Part shown: positions 22,750 to 28,611 of the stretch, piece by piece
How the letters are laid out: each line of letters begins with the position of its first letter
Position numbering within the stretch: the first letter of the stretch is position 1
Notes under the pieces: generated by a model
What the model was told of the DNA's origin: nothing
Seen by the model: the letters and a program-made list of their open reading frames with translations, nothing else
The model's database searches: none
Origin: a virus
DNA length: 32,874 nt
Direction: 5' to 3' (one strand)
IMG/VR virus record: IMGVR_UViG_3300010392_000031
Location: 1 to 32,874 of that record
Position numbers and translations under genes: made by a program

Positions 22750-22960
22750 ATTTTTCTCTGACAGTGGATACCCCCTATTCTATCGGCACAGCCGGCACAG
22801 AAGGATAGAAACATATGAAAAACAGCCACTTGTGCTGTGCCGATAGAAATATTCTATCGGCACACTACTGGCACAAATCGGTTCTATCGGCACACGGATA
22901 AAATTTTGCTGTGCCGATAGAATCGCCTGTGCCGATAGAATTTCGGTCTATCGGCACAGC

Positions 22961-22981
22961 AAAAAGGGCGCCGAAGCGCCC
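22961..22981 (-). terminator. Leftward terminator with UUCG loop (second)
   Basis: On the minus strand GGGCGC-TTCG-GCGCCC (22981-22966) is followed by TTTTT (22965-22961). The tail runs directly into the 13-bp element at 22946-22958. It is a back-up stop for early leftward transcription. Confidence 0.75.
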
Positions 22982-23005
22982 CGTTTATTAGCCGTTTATG
23001 TGCCA

Positions 23006-23065
23006 CTATTCAGCCAGCATTTCCCGCAGCTTCTGTTCTTGGGCGTCCCGTGCGACCCGTGTAAG
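23006..23065 (-). pseudogene. Possible coding remnant between two terminators
   Basis: A 19-codon minus-strand frame reads LTRVARDAQEQKLREMLAE and then TAG. The composition and helical pattern look like the end of a real protein, but a TAG lies immediately upstream and no start codon is usable before the late ATG. It may be the decayed end of a lost gene. The evidence is weak because the frame is short. Confidence 0.2.
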
Positions 23066-23078
23066 CTAACAGTCAGCC

Positions 23079-23105
23079 AAAAAAAAAGACCCGCCGAAGC
23101 GGGTC
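23079..23105 (-). terminator. Rho-independent terminator after the primase operon
   Basis: On the minus strand GACCCGC-TTCG-GCGGGTC (23105-23088), a perfect 7-bp stem with a UUCG tetraloop, is followed by nine T residues (23087-23079). It lies 68 bp after the primase stop and should end the early leftward operon. Confidence 0.92.
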
Positions 23106-23172
23106 AGTTTCAACAGGAGGAAGTGAGTGGTGGTTCCGATGCTTTCCACGCTACGCGTTGCAGGACGCTGCG

Positions 23173-25812
23173 TCAAGTCCCCGGCGGTTTCATCGGCACA
23201 ATATTCGAACGTTTCGGCTGAAGTTCTTCGGCCTGGGCGGCGTCGTATAGTTCAACGACCCGCTGCGTTTCACATTCGGCAAGTGTCGGGTCGTTGAAGT
23301 AGAGCCGTGCTTGCTTAGCCGCCGGGAACCGCATATCCTCTGCCGGTGTGGGGCGGAACCGCACGCTGTCACAGTAGCCGAGGCGGCGCATGTGCTGGGC
23401 CATCCACCGACCCGCAGGCACCCGTAACCCCTCGCCTTCCATCGCTGTACGGATCGCATTGCTGGACACGAACCCGCCGCGAAAGCCCGGATCACCTGCC
23501 GCGATGCATTCCCGCGCAATGCGGATCAGATCCGGCTCGGAGGCGGCCACAGCGTCCGCCCGTGTGGTTGTCATCGGCGCACGACCGGGTGTCGCCATAG
23601 CGCGCGTCTCAAGCATCCCCCGCACCGCCTCGTTGCCGCCCATATTCCACCAGGTGCGGTAATAGGTGAACCAGTTCTGACCAAGCCCGCCTGCCGCCTC
23701 GATCACAGTGGGGTATCCGTCCCACAGATCGGCAGGGAATGCCGCCTCGATGGCTTCCGGCGTTTGCAGGACGCTAACCAGTTGCGCCCAGCGCCGTTCG
23801 CTTGGGTCGTTTGCTAACATGCTGTCAATGTGGTTCGTCATGAAAAACCAGCATGTGAAATTCTGGCCGCTAAACGGATCGGTTCGCATGAGGCGGTACG
23901 GTACGACGCTTTCCGCTACGGGCTCTTTCAGTTCCTCGATCAGGTCCGTCATGGCAGCCTTGGAACGTTCCCCGATTTCGTCCACCACGACCGTTGTTTT
24001 CCGGTACATATAGCCGTTGTATTCGGCCACCAGCGCCTTCGGACTGACAACGCCAAGGTTCCCACCGATGCAGTGCGACAGTGGTTGTTTGATCAGCAGA
24101 CCCTTGCCGCAACCTTGAGCCCCTTGAAGCACGGGCGCCCACAGCAGCATTTTTCCGGGGTTCTGAACCGCAAACGCCAGTGCGCCGAGTATTACCTCCT
24201 GATCGCCCGGATCTGGATAGTTTGATGCGAGGATGTGCAGATATGGCGAAACGTCCTGCCCGGTCGGCGCCGATGCGCGATGCGCCGGCAGATAGGCGTT
24301 GCGCAGCATTTCCCCGTGATCGGTCCGCCACTGTACGGGCTTGTCGGGATCGAAAGCGAGTTCTGCGTATCGTTCGGTTTCGGGGTCTGACCACCAGTGC
24401 GCGGCAGCCTCGACCAGTTTGATTTTGTCACCGGCCGGAACCGCAATTGTCGGGAGATGTTTGAACCGGATCAGGAAATTTCCGAACGTTACCGCCCGCC
24501 CCGTGTGGCGGTTGATGGCCGCTGGTGATCCGGTCCCGTCGTCGCCGACAATAAACCAGCGGGAGAGCTCGCCGCCCCGTATCGCGTCAAATTGCTGTTC
24601 GCCCTGGGCGACACGGAACGCGTCGATTTCCGCACCGATGGCTGCCTGCAACGGCTTGGCAATATCGGGACGCGTCTGTTTGACTTCGGTCAGCAGCGCG
24701 TCACGTTCCGCCGCAGACAGCCGCGCCGCGTGACTTGCGAGTTCGTCAACTGCGTCGGGATCGGTGCGCTGAGCAAGTTCCTTCAAACCTTCGAGCGATC
24801 CGGTCGCGCGCCGGTCGGCGGTTGCTGTCACCTGCGCCTGCCAGTATTCGCGCAATTCCCGTTCGCATTTCTGACGCCGCGTTTCGCTGCCAGACGGCGG
24901 ATAAGTTTTGTCAACGAACCCGAAGTTCAGCAGCACCTCGCGCGCCACATCGTTTCGGCTGGTGACTTCCGCTGTCGCCCGCATCATCCAGCCCCAGACG
25001 TCAGACGCATCGCCGCCGGACCGGTCCGGAATGCCGAGGTCTAGCAGCATGGCGTTGCGCCCGCCGCGCAGTTTCCGCGTCACCCGATCACAGAGCGCGC
25101 GGAATTCTTCGGGACTGATCGGCCCGTCATCGATCGCAGCGGGCGTCGGCATGACGGGCGGAACGGGGGCGCTTGCGTGCAGCCAGGATTCGAACGCTGT
25201 AAATTGATTTGGATCAAACCGACCACCCGTGCCGCCGATCACCGCCGCGGTCGATGGCTGCCAGCCCGCGGCGGATTTATCCGGGTTCGGATAGGCGATG
25301 GTTCCGGGCAGTTTCATGATCCGGGAGGCGTCCACGGCTGCTTTATCGCCGCCGACCAGCCGTACGGTTGCGCGGTTCATCTGCTCGATGCGGTCGATGT
25401 TTTCCGGCGTCGCTTCCGCGGCGTCCCGCAATCTCCAGTAAGCTTGCAATCCGCGCCCGCTGTTAATGATGATCGACGGATTGCAGGCCGTCACCCTTGC
25501 CAGCGCATCGGCGCGCCATGCGTCATAGTTGGGCCCTGGACCCATACCCGCAGGCGGGTCAAGATCGACGTGCCAGCCGATCAGGGCGGACAGTTCGGAT
25601 TTCGTCAGCTTACCGCTGTTATTGGTGTCGGCTCCAGGGTTGACGTGGAAATAGACGTTGCGACGCGCTGCGTTTTGCAGACTGGCCCACTGTGCCGCCG
25701 CTGCGGGGTCTGTAAACGTCTGCCCGGTCGGTCCGCCGCCGTCCACCGGTATCGTTGTGAGGGTGAACGGCGCACCGCCGTACCAGTTCGCAAGAAATTC
25801 TGCGGAATCCAT
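23173..25812 (-). CDS. Primase-polymerase/helicase (NrS-1-like, DUF5906)
   Basis: The 879-residue protein combines an N-terminal archaeo-eukaryotic-type PrimPol and a C-terminal SF3-like helicase. PrimPol signs are the metal-binding Asp pair in GWHVDLDPP (Asp83, Asp85), INSGRGLQAYWRL (residues 117-129) and DASRIMKLPGTI (161-172). The helicase has Walker A GAQGCGKG (564-571), Walker B TVVVDE (607-612) and a sensor Asn in FFMTN (Asn660), as in DUF5906. Such proteins start and partly carry out phage DNA synthesis; NrS-1 is the best-known relative. The ATG at 25812 follows AGGTGA. It is the last gene of the early leftward operon and adjoins the repeat region, a natural place for its origin. Confidence 0.9.
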   Translation of the reverse strand: MDSAEFLANWYGGAPFTLTTIPVDGGGPTGQTFTDPAAAAQWASLQNAARRNVYFHVNPGADTNNSGKLTKSELSALIGWHVDLDPPAGMGPGPNYDAWRADALARVTACNPSIIINSGRGLQAYWRLRDAAEATPENIDRIEQMNRATVRLVGGDKAAVDASRIMKLPGTIAYPNPDKSAAGWQPSTAAVIGGTGGRFDPNQFTAFESWLHASAPVPPVMPTPAAIDDGPISPEEFRALCDRVTRKLRGGRNAMLLDLGIPDRSGGDASDVWGWMMRATAEVTSRNDVAREVLLNFGFVDKTYPPSGSETRRQKCERELREYWQAQVTATADRRATGSLEGLKELAQRTDPDAVDELASHAARLSAAERDALLTEVKQTRPDIAKPLQAAIGAEIDAFRVAQGEQQFDAIRGGELSRWFIVGDDGTGSPAAINRHTGRAVTFGNFLIRFKHLPTIAVPAGDKIKLVEAAAHWWSDPETERYAELAFDPDKPVQWRTDHGEMLRNAYLPAHRASAPTGQDVSPYLHILASNYPDPGDQEVILGALAFAVQNPGKMLLWAPVLQGAQGCGKGLLIKQPLSHCIGGNLGVVSPKALVAEYNGYMYRKTTVVVDEIGERSKAAMTDLIEELKEPVAESVVPYRLMRTDPFSGQNFTCWFFMTNHIDSMLANDPSERRWAQLVSVLQTPEAIEAAFPADLWDGYPTVIEAAGGLGQNWFTYYRTWWNMGGNEAVRGMLETRAMATPGRAPMTTTRADAVAASEPDLIRIARECIAAGDPGFRGGFVSSNAIRTAMEGEGLRVPAGRWMAQHMRRLGYCDSVRFRPTPAEDMRFPAAKQARLYFNDPTLAECETQRVVELYDAAQAEELQPKRSNIVPMKPPGT

Positions 25813-25914
25813 TACACGTCACCTGTTGCGTCAGAGTATAATTTGCTACCCCGCTGCCCGCGTGGTCGGCAACGAGTTTATTTTTCCCGCATCTGTTGAC
25901 ACGAAATGTAGTGG

Positions 25915-26175
25915 TTAGCGGTAGGAAATACCCATAGCGCGAGCCTGTGCGCGCATGTCATCCGTGCAGTTCGGATGCAGCAACACACGCTTGCGCAGAT
26001 CTTCCAGGTTCGGAAAATAGTGCTTTGTCAATTGCGGCGACGTGTTGACGCTGCACGCCTCTGCCAGCACGCGGCGCGTCCAGCCACATAGGCCGTGTGT
26101 TTCGGACGCGGTGACGGCGGCATCGATTATGACGCGCTCGCGCTGTTCCGGTGTCAGTCGGACAATTTCGGTCAT
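25915..26175 (-). CDS. TetR-type HTH mini-protein
   Basis: The 86-residue protein resembles just the N-terminal DNA-binding domain of TetR-family regulators: RERVIIDAAVTASETHGLC, GWTRRVLAEACSVNTSPQ, then LTKHYFPNLEDLRKRVL, in which KHYF occupies the usual (Y/H)YF place after the recognition helix. The ligand/dimerisation domain is absent; only about 17 residues follow. The ATG follows GAGGGG. It lies just before the primase gene in the early operon, with a 102-bp gap afterwards. It is probably a phage regulator; the 13-bp palindromic elements are a possible target, which is speculation. The fold call is by eye and moderate. Confidence 0.65.
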   Translation of the reverse strand: MTEIVRLTPEQRERVIIDAAVTASETHGLCGWTRRVLAEACSVNTSPQLTKHYFPNLEDLRKRVLLHPNCTDDMRAQARAMGISYR

Positions 26176-26209
26176 GGGTGTCCCCTCTTTCGTTGACCTT
26201 AGTTATCAG

Positions 26210-27460
26210 TTATTGCCCGGTGCGGTCAATCCCCGGCTTGTATGTCGGATCCAAGAACAGCGCGAGCGCGGCCCGTGTGGTCAGATATCCCACGCCGCCG
26301 CGACCCCGCTTGAGCGTTTCCAAAGCAGATTCGACAAGCTGGCGATCAACAACGCCACACATGCGATAAAGTGCTTGTTGACTAGGTGACATTGGAGAAC
26401 GCCTCGATGAAGACCGCGGCCTGTTGCGGATTGATTGCATTGCCGTAGCCCCGCAGGAGCCCCACACGGCCGGGAACCCCATGAGCCAGCGGGAATGTTC
26501 CGGGTTCAACTGGCCGCCACTTTCCATCCCGGCAGAACAGCCAGTCAGGATCTGACCAGAAGCTGTCAGGCGCATCGGTCCGACCAGCTGCGCCTGTCTC
26601 GGCAGTTGGTCCGTTCGGCTGCGGGTCGTCCCGTCGGGGTTCGTCGCGGTTGTCGCCATACCGGCGCTGTCCTTCCAATCTCGGGCCGATGCTGTCACCC
26701 AGCCGGTCAGCGAAATAACCTTCCTGCTGTAATCCGTATTCCCCGCCGGATTGTTCCCGTTTTGCGCTGGCGTTCCGGCCATCGGCGTCGGCCAACCACT
26801 GACTTGCGCCACATCGTTCAGGTTCGCCATCCCGTGGCCCTGCGCTTTCTTCGCGGCGATGTATTCCGGGCTGTGCGCCGGGAAGTGATCGCGGGCTTGT
26901 GGCGTCGGCCACGCCGCTATTTTCGCCATAACCTGCAGATCCGTTATCTCGGTCCTGTTTGCGCCGGTCCCGTCCCGCTCGCCCATCCGGCGCTTCATTG
27001 CCAAATGCGCTTCCGGGGTTTTCCCGTCCGGGCGTGCTACTGGCGTTGGCCATCCGCTGAGCTTCGCGATCCCCGGCAGGCTCACTGTTCCTTTGCTCCC
27101 ATCCGCCCTGCGCCCCGTAGAGGTCATCCCCGTCATGTTCTGTGAGCCGGTCGCATTCCCCACTGTCGGACTTGGCCAACCTGAGCGTATCAACCGCCCC
27201 AAAGTAGGTGCGTTGTCTGATGTGCGGGGCGTCGACGCCCGCTGACGGGAAATCGACCGCCCCAACGGCGTAACGTGCTCCTTCCAGGCGATCCGATAGA
27301 TCATCGAGCCACGCCCATTCAGGCGCGATTTCAGTTCCGTTTCGAGTGCGCTTTGCAACCTTTCCGAAGACTGCCGCGCTGGCGACTTGTTCGCCAAACA
27401 GCACCCCGGGGCGGCAGGCCCCGACCAAGCTGATAAATTTGGGGGCAAGGTGTCGTTCAT
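26210..27460 (-). CDS. WPTP-repeat protein overlapping the methyltransferase gene
   Basis: The frame, shifted +1 from the methyltransferase, is open for 416 codons from the ATG at 27460, which has its own AAAGGA ribosome-binding site 8 bases upstream. The protein starts MNDTLPPNLSAWSGP, contains SRLNGRGSMIYRIAWKEHVT, then repeats (SGWPSPTVGNA, SGWPTPVARPDG, AAWPTPQARDHF, SGWPTPMAGTPA, TGWVTASARDW) and LNPEHSRWLMGFPAVWGSC. I recognise this set from many phage-encoded proteins, so it is not a random frame. Function is unknown. The last 60 residues (from MSPSQQALYRM, ATG at 26392) run past the methyltransferase stop and might be a separate small gene in the same frame. Confidence 0.65.
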   Translation of the reverse strand: MNDTLPPNLSAWSGPAAPGCCLANKSPARQSSERLQSALETELKSRLNGRGSMIYRIAWKEHVTPLGRSISRQRASTPRTSDNAPTLGRLIRSGWPSPTVGNATGSQNMTGMTSTGRRADGSKGTVSLPGIAKLSGWPTPVARPDGKTPEAHLAMKRRMGERDGTGANRTEITDLQVMAKIAAWPTPQARDHFPAHSPEYIAAKKAQGHGMANLNDVAQVSGWPTPMAGTPAQNGNNPAGNTDYSRKVISLTGWVTASARDWKDSAGMATTATNPDGTTRSRTDQLPRQAQLVGPMRLTASGQILTGCSAGMESGGQLNPEHSRWLMGFPAVWGSCGATAMQSIRNRPRSSSRRSPMSPSQQALYRMCGVVDRQLVESALETLKRGRGGVGYLTTRAALALFLDPTYKPGIDRTGQ

Positions 27461-27740
27461 CGTCTTGTCCTTTATTCTCTCCCGCAACAGAAAACGGCTG
27501 ACACGGCGGCGAACCCGTCCACACCGGGCGATCATCGGGCCAGCCCGCTAACCGCAAGGCCAGCGACCAGCCGCCGATACCGGCAAAGAAATGACACTGG
27601 GTGAACTCGGCCAGTTCTCTTGGCTGCACGTCCAGAATTGACCGTTCGTCAACGACACCCGGCGCGATGTGACCACCTTTGATCAGTTCGCGCAGCCACT
27701 CTGCCGCGCCCGGGTCGAATTCGTTATAATACGCGGTCAT
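26382..27740 (-). CDS. DNA cytosine-5 methyltransferase
   Basis: The 452-residue protein has C5-methyltransferase motifs: I HFFAGIGGWSLAL (residues 50-62, SAM binding), IV TGSPPCQPFSVAG with catalytic Cys80, VI LFGEQV (EQV in place of ENV), VIII IRQRTYFGA (174-182) and X GYGNAINPQQAAVF near the C-terminus. Between VIII and X, about 250 residues are Gly/Arg/Asp-rich with repeated (L/M/V)A(D/N)A segments, in the place of the target-recognition domain. It methylates cytosine in phage DNA, probably against host restriction; specificity cannot be read. From residue 94 to the end a second protein is encoded in the +1 frame. Confidence 0.92.
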   Translation of the reverse strand: MTAYYNEFDPGAAEWLRELIKGGHIAPGVVDERSILDVQPRELAEFTQCHFFAGIGGWSLALRLAGWPDDRPVWTGSPPCQPFSVAGENKGQDDERHLAPKFISLVGACRPGVLFGEQVASAAVFGKVAKRTRNGTEIAPEWAWLDDLSDRLEGARYAVGAVDFPSAGVDAPHIRQRTYFGAVDTLRLAKSDSGECDRLTEHDGDDLYGAQGGWEQRNSEPAGDREAQRMANASSTPGRENPGSAFGNEAPDGRAGRDRRKQDRDNGSAGYGENSGVADATSPRSLPGAQPGIHRREESAGPRDGEPERCGASQWLADADGRNASAKREQSGGEYGLQQEGYFADRLGDSIGPRLEGQRRYGDNRDEPRRDDPQPNGPTAETGAAGRTDAPDSFWSDPDWLFCRDGKWRPVEPGTFPLAHGVPGRVGLLRGYGNAINPQQAAVFIEAFSNVT

Positions 27741-27985
27741 CGCTTATCCCGTTCACAAATCAGTTTGTAATCGACCGCCCGTCCGATTTCCCAAATGCGG
27801 GTGTGGAGATCCATTTCGAATAGTGCCTGCCGTGCTGCCCACAGTCGCGCCTGATCGGCATCGGATGCGGTCGGCCCGCCGATTATCACAGGTCGCCTGC
27901 ATGCTTCGTATGCCACCCGCATCGTTTCGCGGGCGGTCTGTTCCCCGGCGGCTTTAATCATGTCGCGCAGGATTTCACGGGTCAT
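27737..27985 (-). CDS. Small helical protein, unknown
   Basis: The 82-residue protein is largely helix (MTREILRDMIKAAGEQTARE, TMRVAYEACRRPVI, ARLWAARQALFEMDLHTRI). It ends with a basic segment (LICERDKR). No motif or family is recognised. It overlaps both neighbours by 4 bp (ATGA), so it is coupled to the pentapeptide-repeat protein and the methyltransferase. It could be a small accessory protein of either; no evidence decides. Confidence 0.6.
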   Translation of the reverse strand: MTREILRDMIKAAGEQTARETMRVAYEACRRPVIIGGPTASDADQARLWAARQALFEMDLHTRIWEIGRAVDYKLICERDKR

Positions 27986-28566
27986 TGTTTCGCCGGACTC
28001 GCATCGATCAGTTGCAGGACAAGTGCGAGATATTTGTCAGCCCATTCCGCTGCTTCTTCGTCCATTTGTGCGATCCACTTGCGACCCGCAGGAGTATCCC
28101 ACTTGCGCCATTTTTCGATGGTGTGCCGCTGACAACCGATTTGTAAGGTGTCGTGCGTGTAGCCAATCGACCATGTATCAAACTGGGCTGTTTTGATTTC
28201 GAGCATATTGCCGCTACACAACAGGTGCGCACCGCGCAGGTCCGCACCGCGCAGGTCCGCATCGATCAGGTCCGCACCGCGCAGGTCCGCACCGTACAGG
28301 TTCGCATCGATCAGGTGCGCACCGTACAGGTTCGCACCGCGCAGGTTCGCACCGCGCAGGTGCGCACCGTACAGGTTCGCACCGCGCAGGTCCGCATCGA
28401 TCAGGTGCGCACCGCGCAGGTCCGCATCGATCAGGTCCGCATCGATCAGGTGCGCACCGCGCAGGTCCGCACCGCGCAGGTCCGCACCGCGCAGGTCCGC
28501 ATCGATCAGGTTGTCCCCTTCAATTTCCAAAATTACAGCACCGGTCCAACGATTTTTGATTTGCAT
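27982..28566 (-). CDS. Pentapeptide-repeat protein with C-terminal phage domain
   Basis: The 194-residue protein has a short N-terminal strand region (MQIKNRWTGAVILEIEGD), then 19 uninterrupted pentapeptides of type A(D/N/H)L(I/R/Y)(D/G) (residues 19-113), predicted to form a right-handed quadrilateral helix. Residues 114-194 form a separate domain with SGNMLEIKTAQFDTWSIGY, LQIGCQRHTIEKWRKW and a helical end. This combination is common in phages but functionally uncharacterised. Some pentapeptide proteins mimic DNA and block gyrase; the uncharged-to-basic repeat here (Asp, Arg mixed) makes such mimicry uncertain. The ATG follows GGGAGAAGTGAC. It lies between the helicase and a small gene in the early operon. 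Confidence 0.88.
   Translation of the reverse strand: MQIKNRWTGAVILEIEGDNLIDADLRGADLRGADLRGAHLIDADLIDADLRGAHLIDADLRGANLYGAHLRGANLRGANLYGAHLIDANLYGADLRGADLIDADLRGADLRGAHLLCSGNMLEIKTAQFDTWSIGYTHDTLQIGCQRHTIEKWRKWDTPAGRKWIAQMDEEAAEWADKYLALVLQLIDASPAKQ
28228..28512 (-). repeat. Nineteen 15-bp tandem repeats coding pentapeptides
   Basis: The DNA is built from 15-bp modules. On the plus strand most are one of CAGGTCCGCACCGCG, CAGGTCCGCATCGAT or CAGGTTCGCACCGTA, plus GTGCGC variants. The near-identity at wobble positions implies recent expansion by slippage or recombination. All frames of this array lack stops, which makes false ORFs on the other strand. Confidence 0.92.
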
Positions 28567-28611
28567 GTCACTTCTCCCATGTTGTCACCCGTTATTAGCT
28601 GGTGCGGTCGA

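Larger units (their letters stand above)
22620..22801. repeat. Perfect 23-bp inverted repeat, arms 136 bp apart
   Basis: The arm 22620-22642 is the exact reverse complement of 22779-22801. Each arm contains one 13-bp element core (12 of 13 bases) plus a GCCGGC-type extension. The interior includes the 10-bp phased repeats and an AT-rich stem, so the arms bracket the AT-rich zone. Confidence 0.85.
22631..22958. repeat. Eight copies of the 13-bp element TGTGCCGATAGAA
   Basis: Forward copies: 22631-22643 (12/13), 22836-22848, 22910-22922, 22928-22940. Reverse copies: 22778-22790, 22852-22864, 22882-22894, 22946-22958 (12/13). Copies 22836 and 22852 form a perfect 13-3-13 palindrome around ATA. 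Copies 22910 and 22946 lie in an 18-bp inverted repeat (22904-22921 with 22947-22964). I did not notice the element elsewhere in the window. Confidence 0.9.
22538..23172. other. 635-bp non-coding control region (origin, promoter or packaging candidate)
   Basis: No convincing gene is found here. From left to right it holds a candidate leftward promoter (22572-22600), one arm of a 23-bp inverted repeat (22620-22642), five 10-bp phased repeats (22675-22724), an AT-rich stem (22720-22749), the second arm (22779-22801), a dense group of 13-bp elements (22836-22958), and two minus-strand terminators (22961-22981, 23079-23105) with a short coding-like remnant between them. It separates the early leftward operon from the late operon. 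Confidence 0.7.

Noticed and set aside
22815-22901. 28-residue plus-strand ORF starting MKNSHLCC with AAGGA upstream
   Set aside because: It is made largely of the 13-bp elements themselves, and the repeated LSAH/CCAD residues reflect the DNA repeat rather than a protein.
22836-22958. Possible CRISPR array
   Set aside because: The repeated unit is only 13 bp, occurs in both orientations and has irregular spacing of 3 to 17 bp. No cas genes are present.
26435-27145. 236-codon plus-strand frame opposite the methyltransferase locus
   Set aside because: Antisense frame with Arg/His-rich composition and no family features, unlike the two minus-strand frames, which both have recognisable content.
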